Source of the DNA: Clostridiales bacterium
GTDB taxonomy: Bacteria; Bacillota; Clostridia; Oscillospirales; Oscillospiraceae
Direction: 5' to 3'
DNA: 34,981 nt
NCBI GenBank assembly: GCA_004557735.1
Contig: SFFV01000022.1
Span: forward strand, 1-34,981
Under the pieces are notes generated by a model. It was not told the DNA's origin. It searched no databases and saw only the letters and a list, made by a program, of their open reading frames with translations. Below, piece after piece: positions 6,941-15,311 of the stretch. The position numbers were made by a program, and so were the translations under genes. Numbering within the stretch: the stretch's first letter is position 1; every line of letters starts with the position of its first letter.

Positions 6941-8356
6941 GTGAAGCTCAATTACAAGCGCACCTTTCTCATCGGCTTTGCCTTTTTCGGCATTCTCCTG
7001 CTCTGGCAGGTGTACGACGCCTGGTGCCCCACGTTTCTGACGGACATCTTCGCCCGCCGGTTTTACGGCATGTCGTCCGCGGCGCTCAAGGCGAGCGACC
7101 CGGAGCATATTCTCCATGTGCAGTGGGTCGTCGGCATTATTATGGCGTGCGACAATCTCGCCGCGCTCGTCCTGCTGCCGATCTTCGGACGCCTTTCGGA
7201 CAATACCCACACGAAGCTCGGCAAGCGCATGCCGTACATTCTTGTCGGCACGTTCGTATCGGCGGTCGCGTTCCCGTTCATTCCGCTCTTTTTCCACAAC
7301 AACAACATCGCCGGTATGGTCGCGATGATGGCGATCGTGCTCATCTTTATGATGATGTACCGCAACCCCGCCGTTGCGCTCATGCCGGACATCACGCCCA
7401 AGCCCCTGCGCGCCAGGGCCAACGGCATCATCAACATCATGGGCTACATCGGCGGCGCCTTTGCCACGGTGCTCGGCCTGTTCCTTGTGCTGAGCAGCTA
7501 CATCAACGCGCCTGACGCCGAACGCAATCTCTGGGTCATCGAGCTGCCGTTCATCATCGCCTCGGTGCTGATGGTGATCTCCGCGCTTGTGCTGTTTGCC
7601 ACGATCAAGGAAAACAAGATCGAGCAGGAGATGGCGGAGGAGCTGGCGCTCGGCGAGCAAATGGCGGCGGTCGAAACGCCCATCGACGACGATAAGCCCA
7701 TGAGCCGCGCGAATAAGCGCATGCTGCTTGCCATTCTCGGCGCGGAGTTCCTCTGGTTCATGTCCGACAACGCCCTCGGCACATACATCGGAAACTATGT
7801 CATTTACTATCTCAACAGCGTTTCAAGCGCCACGATGATCCTCACGATCCTCGGCGGCGTCGCCTCCGTTATCGGCTTTGCCACGGCCGGGTCGATCGCG
7901 GAGAAGATCGGGCGCAAGTGGACGATCTCCTGCGGCCTTGCGTGCACGCTCGTCGGCCTTATCATCATGTGCTTCGCCGCGCCTACCGGAAAGGTCGTCG
8001 GCGCGCGCGGCGAGTTTGCGTTCCCGACGCTCCTGTTCGCCGTCTGGGCGATCAAGGGCTTCGGCATGGCGCTCGTGCACAACTGCTCGTTCCCGATGGT
8101 CGTGGAGCTGTGCTCGAGCAAAAAGATCGGCCGCTTCACCGGCTATTACTACGCCGCGAGCATGTCCGCACAGACGATCACGCCCATCGCCCTCGGCTTC
8201 GTGCTGGACGCGACGATGGCATGGCGCACGCTGCCGGTCTACGCCTCCGTCCTCACCGCGGCGAGCTTCGCCGTATTCACGCTGCTCGTGAAGAACATCA
8301 AGGCGAAAAAGGTAAACCATGTCAAGGGCATCGACGCCCTCGGCGCGGAGGACTGA
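6941..8356 (+). CDS. MFS transporter, GPH/SLC45-like
   Basis: A 471-aa integral membrane protein with about 12 hydrophobic segments. The loop after the second helix reads GRLSDNTHTKLGKRMPYI, the typical RSD-x-x-x-GRR type of the glycoside-pentoside-hexuronide and sucrose (SLC45) transporters, and RNPAVALMPDITP also fits that group. The substrate is probably a sugar or glycoside moved with a cation; it cannot be fixed from sequence. The GTG at 6941 is chosen because GGGGAGGG (6926-6933) sits at ideal distance, while the upstream in-frame ATGs overlap the -10 box. A charged loop near residues 205-245 separates the two six-helix halves. It is divergent from the GDPD operon. Confidence 0.82.
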   Translation: MKLNYKRTFLIGFAFFGILLLWQVYDAWCPTFLTDIFARRFYGMSSAALKASDPEHILHVQWVVGIIMACDNLAALVLLPIFGRLSDNTHTKLGKRMPYILVGTFVSAVAFPFIPLFFHNNNIAGMVAMMAIVLIFMMMYRNPAVALMPDITPKPLRARANGIINIMGYIGGAFATVLGLFLVLSSYINAPDAERNLWVIELPFIIASVLMVISALVLFATIKENKIEQEMAEELALGEQMAAVETPIDDDKPMSRANKRMLLAILGAEFLWFMSDNALGTYIGNYVIYYLNSVSSATMILTILGGVASVIGFATAGSIAEKIGRKWTISCGLACTLVGLIIMCFAAPTGKVVGARGEFAFPTLLFAVWAIKGFGMALVHNCSFPMVVELCSSKKIGRFTGYYYAASMSAQTITPIALGFVLDATMAWRTLPVYASVLTAASFAVFTLLVKNIKAKKVNHVKGIDALGAED

Positions 8357-8370
8357 CGCCGGGGACAATA

Positions 8371-8404
8371 TAAAAAAGCGCCGCTTCCGGCAACGGAAGC
8401 GGCG
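8371..8404 (-). terminator. Terminator of the glycolytic operon (after eno)
   Basis: An 11-bp stem pairs CGCCGCTTCCG (8379-8389) with CGGAAGCGGCG (8394-8404) around GCAA. The T6 run lies on the minus strand (8377-8372), so it stops leftward transcription from eno. For the convergent transporter the hairpin lacks a good T-run. Confidence 0.85.
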
Positions 8405-8434
8405 TATTCTATAGCATTGAAATGGCGCGGCCCG

Positions 8435-8455
8435 CCTCCCTTTATCCAAGGGAGG
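8435..8455. repeat. Short intergenic palindrome, CCTCCC/GGGAGG type
   Basis: CCTCCCTT (8435-8442) and AAGGGAGG (8448-8455) form a hairpin in the 3' untranslated part of eno. It resembles the first arm of the larger repeats at 21597 and 29416 and may be a reduced copy. Confidence 0.5.
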
Positions 8456-8469
8456 GTTTACACAAGAGC

Positions 8470-9762
8470 TTACCGGATGGAGAAGAACGCGGCCTTGCCG
8501 GGGTACTGCGCGGCGTCGAACAGCTCTTCCTCGATGCGGAGGAGCTGGTTGTACTTCGCCACGCGGTCGGTGCGGCTCGGCGCGCCGGTCTTGATCTGCC
8601 CGGCGTTGAGCCCGACGACGAGATCGGCGATCGTGGTGTCCTCCGTTTCGCCGGAGCGGTGGGAGACGACCGTGGTGTAGCCCGCGCGGTTGGCGAGCGC
8701 TATGGCATCGAGCGTTTCGGTCAGCGTGCCGATCTGGTTGAGCTTGATGAGCACGCTGTTCGCCACGCGCTTTTCGAGACCCATTTTGATGCGGCGCACG
8801 TTGGTGACGAAAAGATCGTCGCCGACGAGCTGCACGCGGTGGGAGAGCGCGTCAGTGAGCATCTTCCAGCCCTCCCAGTCGTCCTCCGCCATGCAGTCCT
8901 CGAGCGAGATGATCGGGTAGGTATCGCAGAACGAGACCCACATATCGACCATCTCCTGCCGCGTCATCGTGATGCCGCGCTTCGGGAGATGATAGCAGCC
9001 GTCCTCGGCCTTGAACCAGTCGGAGCAGGCCGCGTCCATGGCGAGCATGAAATCCTCGCCGGGCTTGTAGCCGGCAAGCTCGATGGCCCTGACGATGGCG
9101 CGCAGACCGTCCTCGTCGCTCGCAAGGTCGCCGGGCGCGTAGCCGCCCTCGTCGCCGACGCTGGAGGTGTGCAGCACCTTGGAAAGGGTGTGGAACACCT
9201 CGCTGCACCAGCGCAGCGCCTCCTTCCAGCTCTTCGCGCCGACGGGCATGATCATGAACTCCTGAATGTCCGCCGCGGAGGACGGCGCGTGGACGCCGCC
9301 GTTGAGCACGTTCATCATCGGCACGGGCAGCGTCTTGGCGTTCACGCCGCCGATGTAGCTGTACAGCGGCAGACCGAGCGCTTCGGCGCTCGCCTTCGCC
9401 ACGGCGAGCGATACGCCGAGCATCGCGTTCGCGCCGAGCCGGGTCTTGTTCGGCGTGCCGTCCAGCTCGATGAGGAGCTTGTCGATATACGGCTGGTCGA
9501 GCGCGTTGAGACCGTTGAGCGCCTCGGCGATCTCGCCGTTGACGTTTTCCACCGCCGTCTGCACGCCCTTGCCGAGATAGCGGGACTTGTTTCCGTCGCG
9601 CAGCTCGCAGGCCTCGTAAATGCCGGTGGACGCGCCGGACGGCACGGCCGCGCGGCCTACGACGCCGTTATCGAGCGTCACCTCCACCTCGACCGTGGGG
9701 TTGCCGCGGGAGTCGAGGATCTCTCTGCCGAGAACGTCAACAATTTCAAAGTATTCCTTCAT
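8470..9762 (-). CDS. eno: Enolase
   Basis: A 430-aa enolase of normal length that converts 2-phosphoglycerate to phosphoenolpyruvate. The N-terminal motif DSRGNPTVEVEV, the catalytic acid strand VGDEGGYAP, the metal ligands around SLEDCMAEDD and VGDDLFVTN, the signature VLIKLNQIGTLTET and SHRSGETED are all present, so the enzyme should be active. The loop after the catalytic His in NGGVHAPSSAADIQEF is one residue longer than in the enolases I know (for example HADNNVDIQEF) and has an unusual Pro-Ser-Ser. An AAGGAG SD precedes the ATG. It is the last gene of pgk-tpiA-gpmI-eno and is followed by a terminator on its strand. Confidence 0.97.
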   Translation of the reverse strand: MKEYFEIVDVLGREILDSRGNPTVEVEVTLDNGVVGRAAVPSGASTGIYEACELRDGNKSRYLGKGVQTAVENVNGEIAEALNGLNALDQPYIDKLLIELDGTPNKTRLGANAMLGVSLAVAKASAEALGLPLYSYIGGVNAKTLPVPMMNVLNGGVHAPSSAADIQEFMIMPVGAKSWKEALRWCSEVFHTLSKVLHTSSVGDEGGYAPGDLASDEDGLRAIVRAIELAGYKPGEDFMLAMDAACSDWFKAEDGCYHLPKRGITMTRQEMVDMWVSFCDTYPIISLEDCMAEDDWEGWKMLTDALSHRVQLVGDDLFVTNVRRIKMGLEKRVANSVLIKLNQIGTLTETLDAIALANRAGYTTVVSHRSGETEDTTIADLVVGLNAGQIKTGAPSRTDRVAKYNQLLRIEEELFDAAQYPGKAAFFSIR

Positions 9763-9828
9763 AAAAGCTCCTTTTCCGTAAGAGGGTGCGAGGGCAGCGC
9801 CGGACTTTGCGCGGCGCTGCCCTGAAAC

Positions 9829-11349
9829 TTACTTCACGATAAGGCTCTCGCCGGTCATCTGCGCGGGCTTTTCCAGACCCATGAGATCGAGCATCGTCGG
9901 GCAGAGATCGCACAGACGGCCCGGGCGGAGCTTCACATCCGCGCCGGATACGATCAGCGGCACGGAGTTGGTGGTGTGGGCGGTGTCGGGGCTGCCGTCC
10001 GGCTTCATGATGCGGTCGGCGTTGCCGTGGTCGGCGGTGATGAGGATCACGCCGCCCATTTTCTTCACGGCCCCGACGATCTGCCCGACGCACGCGTCTA
10101 CGGTCTCCACGGCCTTGATCGCCGCTTCCTTTACGCCGGTGTGGCCGACCATGTCGCAGTTGGCGAGATTGCAGATCACAACGTCGTACTTGCCGCTTTC
10201 GATGCGCTTCGCGCACTCGGCGGCGACCTTGCAGGCACTCATCTCCGGGATGAGGTCGTAGGTCGGGAATTCCTTCGGCGACGGGATGAGGCAGCGGTCC
10301 TCGCCGGGGTAGCAATTCTCCGTGCCGCCGTTGAAGAAGAACGTCACATGGGCGTACTTTTCGGTTTCGGCAATGCGCAGCTGCGTCTTGCCGAGCTTGC
10401 CGAGATATTCGCCGAACGTCATCTCGATCTCCTCCGGCGGGAATGCGACGGTCACATTGGGGATCGTCGCGTCGTACTGCGTGGTGCAGACGTAATGCAG
10501 CGGGAAAAACCCCTTCGGGCGCGCAAAGCCGTCAAAATCGGGATCGACGAGCGCGCGGGTCATCTCTCGCGCGCGGTCGGGGCGGAAGTTGATGAAAATG
10601 ACGCTGTCGCCGGAGCGGATGCAGCCGCTCGGGTCGCACACGGTCGGCACGACGAACTCGTCCGTCACGCCGGCCTTGTAGCTCTCCTCCACGGCGCGGA
10701 CGGGGTCGGCGTCCTGCACACCCTCGCCGCAGATGACGGCGCGGTAGCCCTTTTCCACGCGATCCCAGCGCTTGTCGCGGTCCATGCCGTAAAACCGGCC
10801 CTGGATCGTGGCGATCCTGCCGACGCCGAGCTCGGCGCACTTTTCGACCAGCGCCTTGACATAGCCCGCGCCGGAGGTCGGGGCAACGTCGCGCCCGTCG
10901 AGCAGCGCGTGGACGTAAACCTCCTTCACGCCGCGGCGTTTGGCCATTTCGAGCAGCGCGAAGAGATGGGTGATGTGGCTGTGTACGCCGCCGTCGGAGA
11001 GCAGCCCCATGAGATGCAGCCGCGCGCCGGTGCGCACGCACTCGTCCATGGCGGATTTGTAGGCGGCATTTTCAAAGAAGCTGCCGTCGGCAACGGCATT
11101 GGAGATGCGGGGGAGATCCTGATAGACGACGCGGCCCGCGCCGATGTTCGTATGACCGACCTCGCTGTTGCCCATCTGTCCGGCGGGCAGGCCGACGTCC
11201 AGACCCGAGGCCTGCAGCTGCGTGTTCGGGCACTCGGCAAAGAGCTTGTCGAGATTCGGCGTCCCGGCGCAGGAAATGGCGTTTTCCGCCCCGGCCGGGG
11301 CAAGGCCGAAGCCGTCCATGATGAGAAGAACGGTAGGCTTTTTGTTCAC
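9829..11349 (-). CDS. gpmI: 2,3-bisphosphoglycerate-independent phosphoglycerate mutase
   Basis: A 506-aa metalloenzyme that interconverts 3- and 2-phosphoglycerate. The phosphatase-domain start LLIMDGFGLAP and the nucleophile motif MGNSEVGH (Ser62) are visible, as are the later metal-binding strands LITADHGNAD and DTAHTTNSVP. The length is typical of the Bacillus/Clostridium enzyme. The start is GTG at 11349, with GGGAGGAG inside the end of tpiA. Only 3 nt separate the genes, so expression is coupled to tpiA. A 66-nt gap to eno has no visible promoter. Confidence 0.97.
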   Translation of the reverse strand: MNKKPTVLLIMDGFGLAPAGAENAISCAGTPNLDKLFAECPNTQLQASGLDVGLPAGQMGNSEVGHTNIGAGRVVYQDLPRISNAVADGSFFENAAYKSAMDECVRTGARLHLMGLLSDGGVHSHITHLFALLEMAKRRGVKEVYVHALLDGRDVAPTSGAGYVKALVEKCAELGVGRIATIQGRFYGMDRDKRWDRVEKGYRAVICGEGVQDADPVRAVEESYKAGVTDEFVVPTVCDPSGCIRSGDSVIFINFRPDRAREMTRALVDPDFDGFARPKGFFPLHYVCTTQYDATIPNVTVAFPPEEIEMTFGEYLGKLGKTQLRIAETEKYAHVTFFFNGGTENCYPGEDRCLIPSPKEFPTYDLIPEMSACKVAAECAKRIESGKYDVVICNLANCDMVGHTGVKEAAIKAVETVDACVGQIVGAVKKMGGVILITADHGNADRIMKPDGSPDTAHTTNSVPLIVSGADVKLRPGRLCDLCPTMLDLMGLEKPAQMTGESLIVK

Positions 11350-11352
11350 GGC

Positions 11353-12129
11353 TTACTCCTCCCTGCAGCCCTCGCGGATGATCGCGGCAAAGTCCTCGAC
11401 CTTGAGCGACGCGCCGCCGATGAGGCCGCCGTCGATGTCCGGCTGGGCGAGAAGCCCCGCGCAGTTTTTCGCGTTCATCGAGCCGCCGTAGAGGATGCAC
11501 ACCTTGCGCGAGACGAGCGCGCCGTACTGCGCGCGCAGGTTCTCACGGATGCCGAAGCAGACCTCCTGCGCCTGCTCGTCGGTGGCGGTGCGGCCCGTGC
11601 CGATGGCCCAGATGGGCTCGTAGGCGATGACGACCTTTTTCACCTGCTCGTCGGTCAGACCGTACAGCGCCGCCTTGACCTGATAGGAGATGCGCTCCAT
11701 CGTGAGATCGCGGTCGCGCTCGGAGAGCGATTCGCCGACGCACACGATCGGGGTGATGCCCTTTTTGAGCAGCGCGTGGATCTTTGTGTTCACGAGCTCG
11801 TCGGTGTCGCCGTTGCCGGCGCGGCGCTCGCTGTGGCCTACGATGCAGTATTTTGCGCCGAGATCGGCGATCATATCCGCGCTGATCTCGCCGGTGTGCG
11901 CGCCCTGATCGAACTCGGAAACGTTCTGCGCGCCGACGCCGATGCGCCGCACCTTTTCCTTGGCAAGCGCGGCGAGATGCGTCGCCGGGACGCAGAGGAC
12001 AACGCCGCACCCGTTCATGCCCGCGGGAAGCCGGCTCTTCAGCTCCTCGACGAACGGCTTCACGCCGGAGGGGAGCGTGTTCATCTTCCAGTTTCCGGCG
12101 ATGATAACTTTTCTGTATTTCTTGTTCAT
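11353..12129 (-). CDS. tpiA: Triose-phosphate isomerase
   Basis: A 258-aa TIM-barrel enzyme that interconverts dihydroxyacetone phosphate and glyceraldehyde-3-phosphate. The phosphate/catalytic Lys is in GNWKMN (Lys15), the catalytic His in IVGHSERR and the catalytic Glu in AYEPIWAIGTG. The phosphate-binding loops LYGGSM and GGLIGGASL close the barrel. The start ATG at 12129 has GGGAG upstream. A 9-bp hairpin lies in the 65-nt gap after pgk. Confidence 0.97.
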   Translation of the reverse strand: MNKKYRKVIIAGNWKMNTLPSGVKPFVEELKSRLPAGMNGCGVVLCVPATHLAALAKEKVRRIGVGAQNVSEFDQGAHTGEISADMIADLGAKYCIVGHSERRAGNGDTDELVNTKIHALLKKGITPIVCVGESLSERDRDLTMERISYQVKAALYGLTDEQVKKVVIAYEPIWAIGTGRTATDEQAQEVCFGIRENLRAQYGALVSRKVCILYGGSMNAKNCAGLLAQPDIDGGLIGGASLKVEDFAAIIREGCREE

Positions 12130-12159
12130 AGCGGTTTACTCCCTTCGGAAAATCGCGCA

Positions 12160-12183
12160 GGGGAGCGGTCATGCCCGCTCCCC
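12160..12183 (-). other. Intercistronic hairpin between pgk and tpiA
   Basis: GGGGAGCGG (12160-12168) pairs perfectly with CCGCTCCCC (12175-12183) around a 6-nt loop. No T-run follows on the minus strand, so this looks like an mRNA processing or stabilising stem rather than a terminator. Confidence 0.55.
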
Positions 12184-12194
12184 CGGGGAAAAGA

Positions 12195-13394
12195 TTACTT
12201 GTCGAGCAGGCAGGCCACGCCGGGCAGCTCCTTGCCTTCCATAAATTCGAGCGACGCGCCGCCGCCGGTGGAAACGTGGGTCACCTTGTCGGCATAGCCC
12301 ATCTTCTCGATGGCGCTGGCGCTGTCGCCGCCGCCGACGACCGTGACGCCCGGGCATTCCGCCATCGCCGCGGCGACGGCCTCGGTGCCCTTGGCGAATT
12401 TCGGGAATTCAAACACGCCCATGGGGCCGTTCCAGATAACGGTTCCGGCGCTCTTCACGGCGTCGCCGAAGAGCTTCTGCGTCTCCGGCCCGATGTCCAG
12501 ACCCTGCCAGCCGGCCGGGATGGCGTCCGCGGCGACGACCTTGCTCCCGGCGTCGGCGGCGAACCGGTCGGCCACGACGACGTCCACCGGCAGCAGCAGC
12601 TTCACGCCGGACTCCTCCGCCTTGGCGAGCATGTTCTTGCAGTAGTCGACCTTCTCGGCGTCGAGCAGGGAATCGCCGGTCTCGTAGCCCTTGGCCTTGA
12701 GGAACGTGAACGCCATGCCGCCGCCGATGATCAGCGTATCGGCCTTCTTGAGCAGGTTTTCGATGACCGCGAGCTTGTCCGCGACCTTCGCGCCGCCGAG
12801 CACGGCCACGAGCGGGCGCTTGGGATCGTCGATCGCGCCGCCGAGCGCGGTCAGCTCCTTCTCCACGAGGAAGCCGCAGTACGCGGGCAGATAGTCCGCG
12901 ACGCCGGCGGTGGAGGCGTGGGCGCGGTGCACCGCGCCGAACGCGTCGGAAACGTACACGTCCGCCATGGAGGCAAGCTCTCTGGAGAATTCGGGGTCGT
13001 TCTTCTCCTCGCGCGGATCAAAGCGCGTATTCTCCAGCAGCAGCACCTCGCCCGGCCGGAGCGCGGCGGCCTTGGCCTTGGCGTCGGGGCCGATGGTGTC
13101 CTCGGCAAACCCGACCGGTTTTCCGAGCAGCTCGGCAAAGCGGACGGCGACGCGGCGGAGCGTCAGGTTGGTCTTGGCGTCGGGGTCCTTTTTGGGCTTG
13201 CCGAGATGGGAGCAGACGATCAGCGCGGCGCCGTCGTCGAGCAGATACCGGATCGTGGGCAGAGCGGCGCGGATGCGCTTGTCGTTGGTGATCTCGTGGG
13301 TCGTCTTGTCCAGAGGCACGTTGAAGTCCACGCGCAGCAGCACTTTCTTGCCGGCAAAGCTCACGTCGCGGATGCTCTTCTTTTTGTAATTCAT
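12195..13394 (-). CDS. pgk: Phosphoglycerate kinase
   Basis: A 399-aa two-domain kinase that transfers phosphate from 1,3-bisphosphoglycerate to ADP. The family signature LRVDFNVPL is near the N-terminus, SHLGKPK forms the substrate site, and LGGAKVADKL and VGGGDSASA mark the nucleotide domain. The ATG at 13394 is chosen for GGAGGT at good spacing; an in-frame upstream extension would run through the promoter. It is the first gene of the pgk-tpiA-gpmI-eno operon. The gap gene that usually heads such operons is not adjacent, as the next gene upstream is divergent and unrelated. Confidence 0.97.
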   Translation of the reverse strand: MNYKKKSIRDVSFAGKKVLLRVDFNVPLDKTTHEITNDKRIRAALPTIRYLLDDGAALIVCSHLGKPKKDPDAKTNLTLRRVAVRFAELLGKPVGFAEDTIGPDAKAKAAALRPGEVLLLENTRFDPREEKNDPEFSRELASMADVYVSDAFGAVHRAHASTAGVADYLPAYCGFLVEKELTALGGAIDDPKRPLVAVLGGAKVADKLAVIENLLKKADTLIIGGGMAFTFLKAKGYETGDSLLDAEKVDYCKNMLAKAEESGVKLLLPVDVVVADRFAADAGSKVVAADAIPAGWQGLDIGPETQKLFGDAVKSAGTVIWNGPMGVFEFPKFAKGTEAVAAAMAECPGVTVVGGGDSASAIEKMGYADKVTHVSTGGGASLEFMEGKELPGVACLLDK

Positions 13395-13434
13395 ATTCTT
13401 GACCTCCTGATAATATATTTTCCTTTCCGAACGC

Positions 13435-13463
13435 ATTGTAGTACACAGATTCCCATTTTGCAA
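13435..13463 (-). promoter_or_regulatory. Promoter of the pgk-tpiA-gpmI-eno operon
   Basis: On the minus strand TTGCAA (13463-13458), a 17-nt spacer and TACAAT (13440-13435). It lies about 40 nt upstream of the pgk start. Confidence 0.8.
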
Positions 13464-13516
13464 GTAAAAAGTGTTAATTTTTGTCCGTTTCCGCCGGAAA
13501 AGTCGACGTTTAATCA

Positions 13517-13532
13517 AACAAAATGTTTTGTT
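13517..13532. promoter_or_regulatory. Perfect palindrome, possible operator between pgk and the GT2 gene
   Basis: AACAAAA (13517-13523) and TTTTGTT (13526-13532) form a perfect inverted repeat around TG. It overlaps the start of the -35 of the rightward promoter and lies about 55 nt upstream of the pgk -35. The half-sites are oriented opposite to a Rex site. The binding protein is unknown. Confidence 0.4.
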
Positions 13533-13559
13533 GCTATGCACGCTCTTTTGGTGTAAAAT
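13531..13559 (+). promoter_or_regulatory. Promoter of the GT2 / radical SAM genes
   Basis: TTGCTA (13531-13536), a 17-nt spacer and TAAAAT (13554-13559), about 55 nt before the glycosyltransferase start. Confidence 0.6.
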
Positions 13560-13615
13560 ACCAATACAGTATCTTACATGCCGCCGTGGATTATTCGGCG
13601 GGGAAAGAAGGCCGA

Positions 13616-14377
13616 ATGAAAACGCTTCCGATCCTTTACATTGTCGTGCCCTGCTACAACGAGGAAGAGGCTCTGCCGCTCTCCGCGCCGGTGTTCCGGA
13701 AAAAACTCGGCGATCTGATCGAGACAGGCGCGGTCGCCCCGGAAAGCCGCATCGTCCTCGTGGACGACGGCTCGAAGGACGCGACGTGGAGCATCATCCG
13801 CTCGCTCCACGGGAGCGACGCGCACTTCACCGGTCTGCGCCAGATCCGCAACCGCGGCCACCAGAACGCCCTCACCGCGGGGCTCATGTGGTCGCGCGCC
13901 CGGTGCGACATCACCATCAGTATCGACGCCGATCTGCAGGACGATATCGACGCGATGGATAAAATGATCGAAAAATACAAAGAGGGCTGCGGCATCGTCT
14001 GCGGCGTGCGCGCCTCGCGCGCCACCGATACGTTCCTCAAGCGCACGACCGCCCGCGCGTACTACGGCCTTATGAAGCTCTTCGGCTCCGATCTCATTTA
14101 CGACCACGCCGACTACCGTCTCATGGACACCGCCGCGCTCGAGGCGCTCTCGCACTACCACGGGGACGATCTCTTCCTGCGCGGGCTTGTGAACCGGCTC
14201 GGCGCAAAGGTCGGCACGGTTTCCTACGACCGCCGCGCCCGCGAAGCCGGGGAGAGCAAGTACACGCTCAAGAAGATGCTCAAGCTCGCGCTCAAGGGCA
14301 TGGAATGCGGCCGCAAAAAGCCGGAGCGCACCAGCCGCTCGGACGACGCCGTTATCGCCGAGGCGCTGCATGCCTGA
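13616..14377 (+). CDS. Family 2 glycosyltransferase, soluble form
   Basis: A 253-aa GT-A fold enzyme related to GtrB / dolichyl-phosphate mannosyltransferases, which load a sugar from a nucleotide donor onto a polyprenyl phosphate. Motifs are YIVVPCYNEEEAL, LVDDGSKDAT, RNRGHQNALTAGL and the DxD-type SIDADLQDD. Related enzymes continue after the motif GESKYTLKKMLKLALKG into two transmembrane helices; here the chain ends about 20 polar residues later, so the membrane part is missing. The start at 13616 fits an AAGAAGG SD and the upstream promoter. It overlaps the radical SAM gene by 8 nt. The acceptor is not known. Confidence 0.83.
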   Translation: MKTLPILYIVVPCYNEEEALPLSAPVFRKKLGDLIETGAVAPESRIVLVDDGSKDATWSIIRSLHGSDAHFTGLRQIRNRGHQNALTAGLMWSRARCDITISIDADLQDDIDAMDKMIEKYKEGCGIVCGVRASRATDTFLKRTTARAYYGLMKLFGSDLIYDHADYRLMDTAALEALSHYHGDDLFLRGLVNRLGAKVGTVSYDRRAREAGESKYTLKKMLKLALKGMECGRKKPERTSRSDDAVIAEALHA

Positions 14378-15254
14378 CTGCCGCCTCTGCCCCCGGAAGT
14401 GCGGCGCCGACCGCACGGCGGGCGCGGGCGCGTGCCGCGTGGGAAGCGCCGTGCGCGTGGCGCGCGCCGCGCCGCATTACGGCGAGGAGCCCTGCATCAG
14501 CGGCGAGCGGGGGAGCGGCGCGGTGTTTTTCGCCGGGTGCCCGCTCGGCTGCGTGTACTGCCAGAACTACGCGCTCAGCCGCGGCCGGTGCGGTGAGGAG
14601 GTATCCGTTGAGCGGCTTGCCGCCATTTTCTCGGAGCTGGAGGCAAAGGGCGTGCACAACCTCAATCTCGTCACCGGCACGCAGTTCGCGCCGGAGATTT
14701 TGGCCGCGCTCGATATCGCGCGGCCGGATATCTCCGTCGTGTGGAATACGTCGGGATACGAAACGCCCGAGACCGTGGACGCGCTGGCGGAGCGCGTGAG
14801 CGTCTTTCTTCCGGACTTCAAGTATACCGACCCGGCGCTCGCCGCACGGTACTCCCGCGCGCCGGACTATCCGGCGGCGGCGAAGCGCGCCATAAAGCGC
14901 ATGGCGGAGCATACCGGCGCGTTCGAGCTGGACGAAAACGGCATTCTCCGCCGGGGCGTTATGATCCGGCATCTCGTGCTGCCGGGGCAGATCGAAAATA
15001 CGCGCGCCGCGCTTTATTGGATCGCGGACACCTTCGCGCCCGGCACGGTGCTCGTGTCGCTCATGGCGCAGTACACCCCCTGCGGGGATCTCGAAAAATT
15101 CCCGGAGCTGCGCCGGACGCTCACGCCGGAGGAGTGGGACGCCGCGCTCGCGGCGTTGGACGGGACCGGCCTCTCGGACGGGTATGTGCAGGAGCTCTCC
15201 GCCTCCGGCGAAGAAGAAATTCCCGCCTTTGACGGCACGGGCGTCATATCCTGA
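14370..15254 (+). CDS. Radical SAM protein, PflX-like (pyruvate-formate-lyase-activase-related)
   Basis: A 294-aa radical SAM enzyme. The 4Fe-4S/SAM motif CxxxCxxC is in GCPLGCVYCQNY, preceded by an N-terminal Cys set (CRLCPRKCGADR) typical of the COG1313 PflX group. Later motifs include LVTGTQFAPEI, NTSGYE, DFKYTDPALAARYS and VMIRHLVLPG. The family's substrate is not established; it resembles glycyl-radical activases, but no glycyl-radical enzyme is nearby. Translation starts inside the end of the glycosyltransferase gene (8-nt overlap), so the two are co-expressed. Whether they share a pathway is unknown. Confidence 0.85.
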   Translation: MPDCRLCPRKCGADRTAGAGACRVGSAVRVARAAPHYGEEPCISGERGSGAVFFAGCPLGCVYCQNYALSRGRCGEEVSVERLAAIFSELEAKGVHNLNLVTGTQFAPEILAALDIARPDISVVWNTSGYETPETVDALAERVSVFLPDFKYTDPALAARYSRAPDYPAAAKRAIKRMAEHTGAFELDENGILRRGVMIRHLVLPGQIENTRAALYWIADTFAPGTVLVSLMAQYTPCGDLEKFPELRRTLTPEEWDAALAALDGTGLSDGYVQELSASGEEEIPAFDGTGVIS

Positions 15255-15311
15255 GCTTCCCGCGCATATACTTTCTCTGTAAAACGCTTTGCGGGGAAAG
15301 GACATGCGCCA

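Noticed and set aside
8422..9825. 467-codon frame antisense to eno
   Set aside because: Shadow frame of the enolase gene; rich in Arg/His/Val/Glu with no motif.
9976..12297. Very long open frame (about 770 codons) antisense to gpmI and tpiA
   Set aside because: The opposite strand encodes clear, full-length glycolytic enzymes. The antisense frame has a composition typical of GC-rich shadow frames and no recognisable domain or SD.
13517..13532. Rex operator
   Set aside because: Rex sites have TTGT on the left and ACAA on the right; this palindrome has the halves in reverse order and a different spacing.
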